This document shows positions 42,600 through 52,200 of a stretch of 64,000 nucleotides of DNA, piece by piece. Under the pieces are notes generated by a model, which worked only from the letters and a program-made list of their open reading frames with translations, did not search any database and was not told where the DNA came from. Every line of letters starts with the position of its first letter. Position 1 is the stretch's first letter. Position numbers and translations under genes: made by a program. This DNA is from Modestobacter sp. VKM Ac-2982 (GTDB lineage: Bacteria; Actinomycetota; Actinomycetes; Mycobacteriales; Geodermatophilaceae), in assembly GCF_026967935.1 (NCBI RefSeq), contig NZ_JAPVBL010000001.1, forward strand, positions 661,982 to 725,981, written 5' to 3'.

Positions 42600-44396
42600 T
42601 CAGCTGAACCAGTCGCCGCGCATCTGGAGCACCGTGGTGTCCAGCGAGGCCAGCAGGGCCAGCTGTGGGCCGACCTTCGGCAGCTCCCAGCGCTGGAAGT
42701 ACCGCGCTGCCTGGTGCTTCCCGGCGTAGAAGTCGCCCTCCCGGCCCTCGGCGGCCAGGGCCTGCTCCAGCCACAGCCAGCCGACGACGAGGTGGCCGGC
42801 CGCCTCGAGGTAGACGCTCGCGTTGGCCAGCGCCACCTGCGGGTCGCCCTGCCCCCACAGCGTCGCGGTGACCGCCCCGAGCTGCTGCACCAGGTCGTCG
42901 AGTTGCTCGCCCAGGTCGGCCCACTGCGTGCCGGCCGCCCGCGCGGTGGTCGCCGCGATCGTCTCGCCGAGCAGCGCCAGGCCGGCCCCGCCGGACATGA
43001 CGACCTTGCGACCGAGCAGGTCCAGCGCCTGGACCCCGTGGGTGCCCTCGTGGATGGGGTTGAGCCGGTTGTCCCGGTAGAACTGCTCGACCGGGTAGTC
43101 GCGGGTGTAGCCGTAGCCCCCGTGCACCTGGATCGCCAGGTCGTTCGCGGCCAGACACCACTGCGAGGGCCAGCTCTTGGCGATCGGGGTCAGCATCTCC
43201 AGCAGCAGGTGCGCCCGGGCGCGTTCCTCCTCGGTCTCCGCCGTCCGCTCCTCGTCGACCAGCCGGGCGCAGTAGAGCCCCAGCGCCAGCCCGCCCTCGA
43301 CGTAGGACTTGCCGGCCAGCAGCATCCGCCGGACGTCGGGGTGCTCGATGATCGGCACCGGCGGCGCGGCGGGGTCCTTGCCCGACAGCGGCCGGCCCTG
43401 GGTGCGGTCGCGGGCGTAGTCGACGGCGTGCAGCCAGCCGGTGTAGCCCAGCCCGGTGGCGCCCATCCCGACGCCGATCCGCGCCTCGTTCATCATGTGG
43501 AACATGTAGGTCAGGCCCCGGTGCTGCTCGCCGACCAGGAAGCCGACGGCGCCGGGTCGCCCGCCGGGGGTGTGCACGCCCTCGCCGAAGTTCAGCAGGG
43601 TGTTCGTCGTCCCGCGGTAGCCCATCTTGTGGTTGAGGCCGGCCAGCACGACGTCGTTCCGCTCGCCGAGCGACCCGTCCTCCTCGACGAGGAACTTCGG
43701 CACGATGAACAGCGAGATGCCCTTCACGCCCGCCGGGCCCCCGGGCACCTTGGCCAGCACCAGGTGGACGATGTTCTCGGTCAGCTCATGGTCACCGGCC
43801 GAGATCCACATCTTGTTGCCGGTCAGCCGGTAGCTGCCGTCGTCCTGCGGGACGGCGCGGGTGGTGATGTCGGCCAGCGACGACCCGGCCTGCGGCTCCG
43901 ACAGCGCCATCGTGCCGAACCAGCGGCCCTCGGCCATCGGCGGCACGTAGGTCTGCACCTGCTCCGGGGTGGCGTGGGCGACCAGCAGGTTCGCGTTGGC
44001 CATCGTCAGGAACGGATAGGCCGAGGTGCCGATGTTGGCCGCCTGGAACCACACGTGCACCGCCTGGTTCACCACCGCCGGCAGCTGCAGCCCGCCGAGC
44101 TCCTCGGGCAGTGCGGCGGCGTTCATCCCCGCCTCGGCGAAGACCTTGAGCGCGGCCGCCACCTCCGGGATCAGCACCACCTTGCCGTCGACCACGTGCG
44201 GCTCGTTCTCGTCGGCCTTGCGGTTGTGCGGGGCGAACTGCTCGGTGGCGATCTGCTCGGCCAGCTCCAGGACGGCGTCGAACGTCTCCCGCGAGTGCTC
44301 GGCGTACCGCTCCCGCTTGGTCAGCGTCTCGACCTGCAGCCACTCGTGCAGCAGGAACTCGAGGTCGCGGGGGGACAGGACGAGCGACGAGCGCAC
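42600..44396 (-). CDS. Acyl-CoA dehydrogenase with C-terminal extension
   Basis: A 598-residue FAD enzyme of the long acyl-CoA dehydrogenase type (AcdB/DmdC-like). Motifs: FGTMALSEPQAGSSLADITT (FAD/substrate), YRLTGNKMWISAGDHEL, MMNEARIGVGMGATGLGYTGW (acyl-CoA DH signature), and VHGGYGYTRDYPVEQFYRDNRLNPIHEGTHGVQ with the catalytic-glutamate region. An extra C-terminal helical domain follows. GTG start with AAGGAG 5 nt upstream. Divergent from the gene at 44570. Confidence 0.92.
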   Translation of the reverse strand: MRSSLVLSPRDLEFLLHEWLQVETLTKRERYAEHSRETFDAVLELAEQIATEQFAPHNRKADENEPHVVDGKVVLIPEVAAALKVFAEAGMNAAALPEELGGLQLPAVVNQAVHVWFQAANIGTSAYPFLTMANANLLVAHATPEQVQTYVPPMAEGRWFGTMALSEPQAGSSLADITTRAVPQDDGSYRLTGNKMWISAGDHELTENIVHLVLAKVPGGPAGVKGISLFIVPKFLVEEDGSLGERNDVVLAGLNHKMGYRGTTNTLLNFGEGVHTPGGRPGAVGFLVGEQHRGLTYMFHMMNEARIGVGMGATGLGYTGWLHAVDYARDRTQGRPLSGKDPAAPPVPIIEHPDVRRMLLAGKSYVEGGLALGLYCARLVDEERTAETEEERARAHLLLEMLTPIAKSWPSQWCLAANDLAIQVHGGYGYTRDYPVEQFYRDNRLNPIHEGTHGVQALDLLGRKVVMSGGAGLALLGETIAATTARAAGTQWADLGEQLDDLVQQLGAVTATLWGQGDPQVALANASVYLEAAGHLVVGWLWLEQALAAEGREGDFYAGKHQAARYFQRWELPKVGPQLALLASLDTTVLQMRGDWFS

Positions 44397-44569
44397 GGGA
44401 GCTCCTTGACGACGGCGGTGTCGGCGGGGCGGAGGACGGCCCCTGCCCAGGTTAAGCGCACGCAGCTGGACGCCGACGGTGCTCGGTGACCAGCCTTCGG
44501 TGACCCGCGTGCAGCGTGTCGCCCTGTCGGGGGGTTGGGCTCGCGGCAGCGCCGGGTACCTGGGCGGCC

Positions 44570-45040
44570 ATGCCCCTTTCAGACATCCTGGCCCGGGCGG
44601 CCGGGCTGGCCTCCGAGGCCGGCAGCGGCGCGCTCAAACAGCTCCAGCACGTCCGGCTCCCCGGTGTCGGTCAGGCCTCGGCCACCGACGACCCGGAGAC
44701 CGCCGCCCGTCGCTGGAGAGCGGTCACCGTGCTCACCGACCCCGAGCAGTTGCAGGCCGGGACCCCGGAGCCGCTGACCCGGTTCGGTGACCGCCTGGAG
44801 ATCCGGGTGACCCCCGCCCCGGGCGAGCGCGGCGCCGAGCTGGCCGCCCGCTTCCGGGACCGGGTGGGGGAGGACCAGCTGGGCGAGCTCCGCTCGGCGC
44901 TGCGGGAGGCCAAGCAGCGGATCGAGACCGGCGAGGTGCTGCGGAACGAGCCGCAGCCGCACGGCCACCGCGCGCAGACCCCCCAGGGGAAGGTCCTCGA
45001 CGGCATGGACGAGCGTGCATCGAAGGAGGGCGTGCTGTGA
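44570..45040 (+). CDS. Unknown protein coupled to the zinc dehydrogenase
   Basis: A 156-residue soluble protein with an amphipathic N-terminus (LSDILARAAGLASEAGSG), an acidic and basic middle (LEIRVTPAPGERGAELAARF) and a helical C-terminus ending DGMDERASKEGVL. No known motif. The ATG is 16 nt downstream of a TACCTG element, a weak leaderless-like box. Its stop overlaps the GTG of the dehydrogenase (GTGA), so they form one transcript. Confidence 0.6.
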   Translation: MPLSDILARAAGLASEAGSGALKQLQHVRLPGVGQASATDDPETAARRWRAVTVLTDPEQLQAGTPEPLTRFGDRLEIRVTPAPGERGAELAARFRDRVGEDQLGELRSALREAKQRIETGEVLRNEPQPHGHRAQTPQGKVLDGMDERASKEGVL

Positions 45041-46212
45041 AGGCGGCAACGTGGACCGGCGTGAACGAGGTCTCCGTCGAGGAGGTGCCCGAGCCGACGC
45101 TGCTCAACGACCACGACGTGATCCTGAAGGTCGCGCAGTCGGTGACCTGCGGGTCGGACCTGCACCTGCTGGGCGGGTACATCCCGTTCATGCGCGCCGG
45201 CGACGTGCTGGGCCACGAGTTCATCGGCGAGATCGTGGAGGCCGGGTCCGCGGTGCGGCACCGCAAGGTCGGCGACCGCGTCGTCGGCGCACCGTTCGCC
45301 GCCTGCGGGAACTGCTGGTACTGCAAGCAGGAGGAGTACTCCCTCTGCGACAACGGCAACGCGAACCCCGGCATCACCGAAGGGCTGTGGGGGCAGAGCC
45401 CCGGCGGCTGCCTCGGGTACTCCCACGCCATGGGCGGCTACGCCGGCAGCCACGCGGAGTACATCCGGGTGCCCTACGCCGACGTCGGCACCTTCGTCGT
45501 CCCCGAGGGCATCTCCGACACCCGGGCGCTGTTCGCCTCGGACGCGGCGTCCACCGGCTGGATGGGCGCCGACCTGGCCGGGACCAAGCCCGGTGACGTC
45601 GTGGCCGTCTGGGGCGCCGGCGGGGTGGGCCAGATGGCAGCGCGGGCGGCGATGCTGCTGGGGGCCGAGCAGGTCTTCGTCGTCGACCGCGTCCCTGAGC
45701 GGCTGCAGCAGGTGCGCGAGCACGTGGGTGCCGAGGCCATCGACTACTCGAGCACCGACGTCCTCGCCGAGCTGCGCGAGCGGACCGGTGGCCGCGGGCC
45801 CGACGTCTGCATCGAGGCGGTCGGCATGGAGGCGCACAGCTCCGGCGCCGCGGGGGTCTACGACCAGGTCAAGCAGCAGTTGCGGCTGCAGACCGACCGG
45901 CCCACCGCCCTCCGTGAGGCGGTCATGGCCTGCCGCAAGGGCGGGAGCATCTTCACCCTCGGGGTCTTCGCCGCGATGGTGGACAAGTTCCCGCTGGGTG
46001 CGTTGATGAACAAGGGCATCACCATGCGGGGGGCGCAGGTGCACGCCCAGCGCTACATCCCCGAACTGCTCGAGCGGATGGAGCAGGGGGAGCTCACCAC
46101 CGAGCACCTGGCCACCCACGTCATGCCGTTGAGCGAGGCGCCCCGCGGCTACCAGATGTTCAAGGACAAGGAGGACGGCTGCGTGCGCGCCGTCTTCACC
46201 CCCGGCAGCTGA
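45037..46212 (+). CDS. Zinc-dependent alcohol dehydrogenase (formaldehyde-dehydrogenase-like)
   Basis: A 391-residue MDR enzyme. Catalytic zinc at CGSDLHLLGGY and GHEFIGEI, structural zinc at CGNCWYCKQEEYSLC, Rossmann motif VWGAGGVGQMAARAAMLLGA, DRVPERLQQVREHVGAEAIDY. The layout and the GALMNKGITMRGAQVHAQRYIPEL segment match glutathione-independent formaldehyde/alcohol dehydrogenases. It follows an uncharacterised gene by GTGA overlap and ends at a hairpin terminator. Substrate unknown. Confidence 0.88.
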   Translation: MKAATWTGVNEVSVEEVPEPTLLNDHDVILKVAQSVTCGSDLHLLGGYIPFMRAGDVLGHEFIGEIVEAGSAVRHRKVGDRVVGAPFAACGNCWYCKQEEYSLCDNGNANPGITEGLWGQSPGGCLGYSHAMGGYAGSHAEYIRVPYADVGTFVVPEGISDTRALFASDAASTGWMGADLAGTKPGDVVAVWGAGGVGQMAARAAMLLGAEQVFVVDRVPERLQQVREHVGAEAIDYSSTDVLAELRERTGGRGPDVCIEAVGMEAHSSGAAGVYDQVKQQLRLQTDRPTALREAVMACRKGGSIFTLGVFAAMVDKFPLGALMNKGITMRGAQVHAQRYIPELLERMEQGELTTEHLATHVMPLSEAPRGYQMFKDKEDGCVRAVFTPGS

Positions 46213-46215
46213 CGC

Positions 46216-46251
46216 GGCCCGTCCCCGGCCGTGCGAGGCTGGGGACGGGCC
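46216..46251 (+). terminator. Terminator after the zinc dehydrogenase
   Basis: An 11-bp inverted repeat (GGCCCGTCCCC and GGGGACGGGCC) starts 4 nt after the stop codon. It separates the dehydrogenase from the riboswitch-controlled exporter. Confidence 0.7.
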
Positions 46252-46264
46252 CGGCACCGGGCTC

Positions 46265-46305
46265 CCGGACGAGCACGCCGTACCCGGACAGCGACAAGAC
46301 GGTGT
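46265..46305 (+). ncRNA. Guanidine-III (ykkC-III) riboswitch
   Basis: The segment CCGGACGAG..CCGTACCCGG..CGACAAGACGG matches the known guanidine-III class, including the CCGGACGAG, CCGTACCCGG and GACAAGACGG signature elements that build its pseudoknot. It ends 4-5 nt before the GGAGG of the downstream SMR exporter, consistent with translational control by free guanidine. Identified by recalled consensus; covariance search would confirm. Confidence 0.85.
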
Positions 46306-46318
46306 ACCTGGAGGCCCG

Positions 46319-46633
46319 GTGTACTGGCTCGTCCTCGTCCTCTCCGGCGTGCTGGAGGCCGTCTGGGCCACCGCCCTCGGCCGGTCGGACGGTTTCACCC
46401 GGCTGACGCCGACCGTGGTCTTCGCGGTCGGCCTCGCCGGGAGCATGGCCGGGCTGGCCTACGCGATGCGGGGGCTGCCGATCGGCACGGCTTACGCCGT
46501 CTGGGTCGGCATCGGCGCGACGCTGACCGCAGGCTGGGCGATGTGGTCGGGGGACGAGCCGGTCACCGTCGTCCGGGTGCTGCTGCTGGCCGGGATCGTC
46601 GGCTGCGTCGTGGGGCTCAAGCTCACCCACTGA
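46319..46633 (+). CDS. SMR-family guanidinium exporter (Gdx/SugE)
   Basis: Four-helix small multidrug resistance protein of 104 residues: YWLVLVLSGVLEAVWATALGRSDGFTRLTP with the family-conserved Glu in the first helix and FT motif, then GLPIGTAYAVWVGIGA. These fit the guanidinium-specific SugE/Gdx branch rather than QacE. GTG start behind GGAGG and the guanidine-III riboswitch, so it should be induced by guanidinium and export it with protons. Alternative: broad-spectrum QacE, less likely given the riboswitch. Confidence 0.92.
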   Translation: MYWLVLVLSGVLEAVWATALGRSDGFTRLTPTVVFAVGLAGSMAGLAYAMRGLPIGTAYAVWVGIGATLTAGWAMWSGDEPVTVVRVLLLAGIVGCVVGLKLTH

Positions 46634-46649
46634 CCGCCCTGCGCGCACG

Positions 46650-46691
46650 CCGGGCGCTGTGCACGTGCCGCAGCACGTGCACAGCGCCCGG
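46650..46691. terminator. Long bidirectional terminator hairpin
   Basis: A perfect 19-bp stem with the tetraloop CGCA between the convergent SMR exporter and DHA2 exporter genes. Confidence 0.85.
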
Positions 46692-46709
46692 AGCGCGTGC
46701 GAGGAGGGG

Positions 46710-48590
46710 TCAGCGCGGGTCGCGCGCCCCCTCCGGCAGGTGGTCGGCCGGGACGCTGTCCAGCCCGGTCGGCTGGTCCGGCGCCGCCTCGTGCCGGCCC
46801 CCGCCGGACGTCGGTGCACCGACCCGGTCGTCGTCCAGGCGCCGGTCGGTGCGGTCGGCGTCGTCGACCGGCGGCTCCACCGACGTCGGCGCCGCGGCAC
46901 CGGCCGCGTGCGCCGCCGCCGTGTTCGGGTCGTCGGTGACCTCCCGGGCGCCGGCCTGCTGGGCCTGGATGCCGGACTGCGTCCGCAGCGCCAGCTGGGG
47001 GAGCAGGAGCAGGACGAAGAAGCCCAGCGCGACCACGCCGGCGGCGATCAGGAACACCATGTCGATCGAGTCGGCGAAACCGGTCTTGAACGGCAGGGCC
47101 ACGGCGCTCGGCAGCTCCTGGATGAAGGAGGTGTCCGACAGGTCGGCCGCGTTGCCCGCCGCCGCCTGCAGCTGCGGGGCCAGCGCCGGGTCGGCCGCGG
47201 CGGCGTCGGAGACCGCGCTGCCGATGTCGGTGGGCAGCCGGGTGAACAGCACGGAGAGGAAGACCGCCGTCCCCAGGGTGCCGCCCATCTGGCGGAAGAA
47301 CGTCACCGACGAGGTGGCGACGCCGATCTCCCGCGGGCTCACCGCGTTCTGCACCGCCAGGATGACCGGCTGGAAGTTGAAGCCCAGGCCCAGCCCCATC
47401 AGCGTCATGAAGGGGAACATCAGCGGCACCGGGGTGTCCGCGCCGACGATGAAGGACAGGGACACCAGTGCGGTGACGATGAAGACCACGCCGACCAGCG
47501 GGAACGCCTTGTACTTCCCGGTCCGCGCGATGACCTGGCCGGCGATGATCGACCCGGCCATGATCCCCATGACCAGCGGGATCATCTGCAGCCCGGCCTC
47601 GGTCGGGCTGGAGCCCTGCACGATCTGCAGGTACTGGGGCAGCAGCAGGATGCCGCCGAACATGCCCGCGCCCAGCACGATGCTGCTCAGGCTGGTCACC
47701 GCGAAGGTGCGGTTGGCGAACATCCGCAGCGGCAGCAGCGCGTCGTCCTTGTAGACCCGCTCGGCGAGCACGAAGAGCGCGAAGCCGAGCGCGGAGAGGG
47801 CGTAGCAGATCAGTGCGCCGGTGCTGCTCCAGCCCCAGGTGCGGCCCTGCTCCGCGACGATCAGCAGCGGCACCAGGAAGGTGATCAGCGCCAGCGCGCC
47901 GGGGAAGTCGATCCGGTGCTCACGCTTGGTGTGCGGCAGGTGCAGCACCTTGAAGACGACGGCGAACGCCAGGATGCCCAGCGGCACGTTGACGTAGAAG
48001 ATCCACCGCCAGCCGGTGATGCCCAGGATCGTGGACTGACCGGCGAGGAACCCGCCGATGACCGGGCCCAGCACGCTGGAGGTGCCGAAGACGGCCATGA
48101 AGTACCCCTGGTACTTCGAGCGCTCCCGCGGCGGCACGATGTCGGCGATGATCGCCAGCGCCAGCGACATCAGGCCACCGGCACCGATGCCCTGGATCGC
48201 CCGGTAGACGGCCAGCTGGTACATCGTGTCGGCCAGGCCGCACAGCATCGAGCCGAGCACGAAGACGGCGATCGCGAACAGGTAGAACGGCCGGCGGCCG
48301 TACATGTCGCTCAGCTTGCCGTAGAGCGGCGTGGTGATCGTCGAGGTGATCAGGAAGGCCGTGGTCGCCCACGCCTGCAGGTCGTAGCCGTTCAGGTCGT
48401 CGGCGATCGTGCGGATCGCCGTGGACACCACGGTCTGGTCCAGCGCGGCGAGGAACATGCCGAGCAGGAGGCCGCCCAGGATCGTCATGATCTGGCGGTG
48501 GGTGAACGCCCCGGAGGCGTCGGGCGCCGCTGCGGCGGCCCGGGCGGTGCGGCGTTCGGCGCCCGTCGTGCGGTCGCTGGTCTGGGTCAT
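46710..48590 (-). CDS. DHA2-family (14-TMS) MFS drug exporter
   Basis: A 626-residue proton-driven multidrug exporter. 14 hydrophobic segments; DHA2 motifs LDQTVVSTAIRTIADDL in helix 1 and GKLSDMYGRRPFYLFAI in loop 2-3, and GAGGLMSLALAIIADIVPPRERSKYQG. A long hydrophilic Asp/Pro tail follows residue about 525. Its ATG overlaps the stop of marR (ATGA), so the pair is co-transcribed and probably controlled by that MarR regulator. Substrates unknown. Confidence 0.92.
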   Translation of the reverse strand: MTQTSDRTTGAERRTARAAAAAPDASGAFTHRQIMTILGGLLLGMFLAALDQTVVSTAIRTIADDLNGYDLQAWATTAFLITSTITTPLYGKLSDMYGRRPFYLFAIAVFVLGSMLCGLADTMYQLAVYRAIQGIGAGGLMSLALAIIADIVPPRERSKYQGYFMAVFGTSSVLGPVIGGFLAGQSTILGITGWRWIFYVNVPLGILAFAVVFKVLHLPHTKREHRIDFPGALALITFLVPLLIVAEQGRTWGWSSTGALICYALSALGFALFVLAERVYKDDALLPLRMFANRTFAVTSLSSIVLGAGMFGGILLLPQYLQIVQGSSPTEAGLQMIPLVMGIMAGSIIAGQVIARTGKYKAFPLVGVVFIVTALVSLSFIVGADTPVPLMFPFMTLMGLGLGFNFQPVILAVQNAVSPREIGVATSSVTFFRQMGGTLGTAVFLSVLFTRLPTDIGSAVSDAAAADPALAPQLQAAAGNAADLSDTSFIQELPSAVALPFKTGFADSIDMVFLIAAGVVALGFFVLLLLPQLALRTQSGIQAQQAGAREVTDDPNTAAAHAAGAAAPTSVEPPVDDADRTDRRLDDDRVGAPTSGGGRHEAAPDQPTGLDSVPADHLPEGARDPR

Positions 48591-49108
48591 CGGTCCTTCT
48601 TCTTCTGCTCGCTGTCGTCTCCGGCGCTGCCAGCGGGGGCGCCCGGGGTCGGGAGGTGGTCGGTGAGGTCCTGCACGAACCGCTGCAGCGCCGCGGTGAA
48701 GGAGTCCAGCTCGGCAGGGGTCCACCCCGCGGTGGCCGTGGCCAGGTGGGCGTTGCGCTCCTCGCGCAGCCGCTCCATGGCGGCCTCGCCGGCCGGGGTC
48801 ACGATGAGCCGGCTGGCCCGGCCGTCCCGCTCGTCGGCCACCCGGCGGACGAGCCCCTGGTCGACGAGGAGCGTGACGTGCCGGCTGACCGTCGAGGGGT
48901 CGGCGTGCACCACCTCGGCGAGCGCGCCCTGGCGGAGCGGGCCGAGGCGGGTCAGCGGGAACAGCAGCACGTGCGCCGCCCGCTCCCGGGCGTCGGGGCC
49001 GGACTCGTCGGTGGCCAGGGACTTGAGCGCGTGCATCACCCGCATCAGGCGGGCGAGCTCGTCACCCAGGACCGCCTGTTGGTCTGGATGTGGGGCGAGG
49101 TCGGTCAC
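48587..49108 (-). CDS. MarR-family regulator of the DHA2 exporter
   Basis: A 173-residue winged-helix regulator: LGPLRQGALAEVVHADPSTVSRHVTLLVDQGLVRRVADERDGRASRLIVTPAG forms the recognition helix and wing. GTG start with GGAG 5 nt upstream; longer upstream frames are not MarR-like. Overlaps the exporter start. Direct repeats 57 nt upstream of its start are likely its operator. The ligand is unknown. Confidence 0.9.
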   Translation of the reverse strand: MTDLAPHPDQQAVLGDELARLMRVMHALKSLATDESGPDARERAAHVLLFPLTRLGPLRQGALAEVVHADPSTVSRHVTLLVDQGLVRRVADERDGRASRLIVTPAGEAAMERLREERNAHLATATAGWTPAELDSFTAALQRFVQDLTDHLPTPGAPAGSAGDDSEQKKKDR

Positions 49109-49164
49109 GAGCGCTCCGGGGGACGCGGTGGGCTGAGCAGCGCGACGATGCGCCGGAGGAGCAG

Positions 49165-49198
49165 TTGCACGGTACAAGCCGTTGCGCGGTACATGCAA
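49165..49198. promoter_or_regulatory. Tandem TTGC-NCGGTACA repeats, putative MarR operator/promoter
   Basis: Two near-identical elements, TTGCACGGTACAAG (49165) and TTGCGCGGTACATGCAA (49182), the second with TTGC/GCAA dyad ends, lie between marR and hrpA. On the minus strand, a -35-like TTGCAT and a -10-like TACCGT 18 nt apart overlap the repeats, so regulator binding here would block marR-exporter transcription. Confidence 0.5.
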
Positions 49199-49296
49199 CC
49201 AGTTGTGGTCTGCACTGGATCTGCTGCCTGCGGTCGCGGCCGCGGAGGTGAGACCCTGGGGAGTCGTCCCCCTCTTCAAGGAACTGCGAGCACCCC

Positions 49297-52200
49297 GTGA
49301 CCACCCCGCACGACGACCTCCGGTCCCGGCTGTCCGCACTCACCCTCGCCGATGAGCACCGGCTCCGCCGACGGCTCGACGGCACCCGGCGCACCAAGGA
49401 CCCGGCGGCCCGCGCCCGGCAGCACGAGCAGGTCGCCACGGACGTCGCCGCCGCCGAGGAGCGGATCGCCCGCCGTCGCGCCGCCGTCCCGGTGGTCAGC
49501 TACCCGGAGGAGCTGCCGGTCAGCCAGCGCCGCGAGGAGATCGCGGCCGCGCTGCGCGACTCCCAGGTGGTCGTGGTGGCCGGGGAGACGGGCTCGGGGA
49601 AGACCACCCAGCTGCCGAAGATCCTGCTGGAGCTGGGCCGCGGGGTGCGCGGCCGGATCGGGCACACCCAGCCGCGGCGGCTGGCCGCCCGCACGGTGGC
49701 CGAGCGGATCGCCGAGGAGATCGGCACCCCGCTGGGCGACGTCGTCGGGTGGAAGGTCCGGTTCACCGACGAGGTCGGCGACCGCACGCTGGTCAAGCTG
49801 ATGACCGACGGCGTCCTGCTGGCCGAGGTGCAGCGCGACCGGATGCTGCGCCAGTACGACACGATCATCATCGACGAGGCCCACGAGCGGAGCCTCAACA
49901 TCGACTTCCTGCTGGGCTATCTCGCCCGGCTGCTGCCCCGCCGCCCGGACCTGAAGCTGGTCATCACCTCGGCGACCATCGACGTCGACCGGATCGCCAA
50001 GCACTTCTCGACCGACGGCGCGCAGGTCCCCGTCGTCGAGGTCAGCGGGCGGACCTACCCGGTCGAGGTCCGCTACCGCCCCGTCATCGACCCCGACGAC
50101 CCGGACGCGGACCCCGACCGGGACCAGACCTCCGCGATCGTCGACGCCTGCGCCGAGCTGGTCGCCGAGGGGCCGGGCGACGTCCTGGTGTTCCTTGCCG
50201 GTGAGCGCGAGATCCGGGACACCGCCGAGGCGCTGGCCGGGACGACGGAGCGCAACGGCACGCCCATCGACGTCCTGCCGCTCTACTCCCGGCTGTCGGC
50301 CGCCGACCAGCACAAGGTCTTCCAGGCGCACACCGGCCGCCGGATCGTGCTGGCCACCAACGTCGCCGAGACGTCGCTGACCGTGCCCGGCATCAAGTAC
50401 GTCGTCGACCCCGGCACCGCGCGGATCTCCCGGTACAGCCATCGCACCAAGGTGCAGCGGCTGCCGATCGAGCCGGTCAGCCAGGCCTCGGCCCGGCAGC
50501 GCTCCGGCCGGTGCGGGCGCACCAGCGAGGGCATCGCGATCCGGCTGTACACGGAGGACGACTACGACGCCCGACCGGAGTACACCGACCCGGAGATCCT
50601 GCGCACCAACCTCGCCTCGGTGCTGCTGCAGATGGCCTCGCTCGACCTCGGCGACGTCGCCGACTTCCCGTTCATCGACCCGCCGGACCGCCGGGCGGTC
50701 GCCGACGGCCTCGCGCTGTTGGAGGAGCTGGCCGCGCTGGACGGCGAGGGCAAGCTCACCGAGACCGGGCGGGCGCTGGCCGCGCTGCCGCTGGACCCGC
50801 GGATCGCCCGGATGGTCGTGGAGGCCGACCGGCGCGGGGTGCTGGAGGAGGTGCTGGTCATCGCCGCCGGGCTCACCGTGCAGGACGTGCGGGAGCGCCC
50901 GGCCGAGCACCAGCAGGCCGCCGACGAGCTGCACAAGCGCTTCGCCGACGAGAACTCCGACTTCCTCGCCCTGCTCAACCTCTGGCAGTACCTGGCGGAG
51001 CGGGCCGAGGAGCTGTCGGGCAACCAGTTCCGGCGCACCGTCAAGAAGGAGTTCCTGCACTACCTGCGCATCCGCGAGTGGCAGGACCTGCACGGCCAGC
51101 TGCGCAGCACGGCCCGCCGGCTGGGCATGACCACCGGCTCGCTGGCCCCCGCCCCCGACGAGCGGGGCGTCACCGCGTCACTGCTCGCCGGGCTGCTCTC
51201 CCAGGTCGGGATGCAGGCCGAGCCGGTCAAGGACCGCAGCGGCAAGCCCGGCCGGCCCGGCCGGGAGTACCTGGGCACCCGGAACACCCGGTTCGTGATC
51301 GCCCCGGGCACCCCGCTGGCCAAGAAGCCGCCACGTTGGGTGGTCGCCGCCGAGCTGGTCGAGACCAGCAGGCTCTTCGCCCGCACCGTCGCCCGGATCG
51401 ACCCGGAGGTGGTCGAGCGGCTGGCCGACCACCTGGTGAACCGGCAGTACAGCGAGCCGCGGTGGGACGCCAAGCGCGGCTCGGTCGTCGCCACCGAGCG
51501 GGTCACCCTCTACGGCCTGCCGCTGGTGGTGGGCCGGCGCGTGCAGTACGGCTCGATCGACCCGGTGGTCTCCCGCGAGCTGTTCATCCGGCACGCCCTG
51601 GTGCAGGGCGAGTGGACGACGCACCACCGGTTCTGGGCGGAGAACCAGGCCGCCGTCGAGCGGGTCGCCGAACTCGAGGAGCGGGCCCGCCGGCGCGACA
51701 TCCGGGTGGACGACGAGACGGTGTTCGAGCTCTACGAGGCCCGCCTCCCGGCCGACGTCGTCTCCACCCGGCACTTCGACCGCTGGTGGAAGGAGGCCCG
51801 CCGGACCCGGCCGGACCTGCTCACCTTCACCCCGGAGATGCTCACCAACGCCGCGGCGGCCGGCCAGGTGCAGGCCGAGGACTACCCGGACGAGGTGCGG
51901 CTGACGCAGGGCCTGACCCTGCCGCTGTCCTACGCGTTCGCCCCCGGCGCGGCCGAGGACGGCGTCACCGTCGACGTCCCGCTGGGCGTGCTGGACACCC
52001 TCGCCAGGACCTCGGGGGAGTCGCTGGCGTTCACCGTGCCCGGGCAGCGGGCCGAGCTGGTCACCGAGCTGCTCCGGTCGCTGCCCAAGCAGCTGCGGCG
52101 CGGTCTGGTGCCGATCCCCGACCGGGTGCGCGAGGTGCTGCCGCACATCGACCCGACCGAACCGCTGCTGCCGGCGCTGGAGCGCGAGCTGCGCCGGGCG

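Noticed and set aside
46659..49136. 825-residue plus-strand open frame across the exporter and marR
   Set aside because: Antisense to two clear family members with charged, low-complexity composition. Not a gene.
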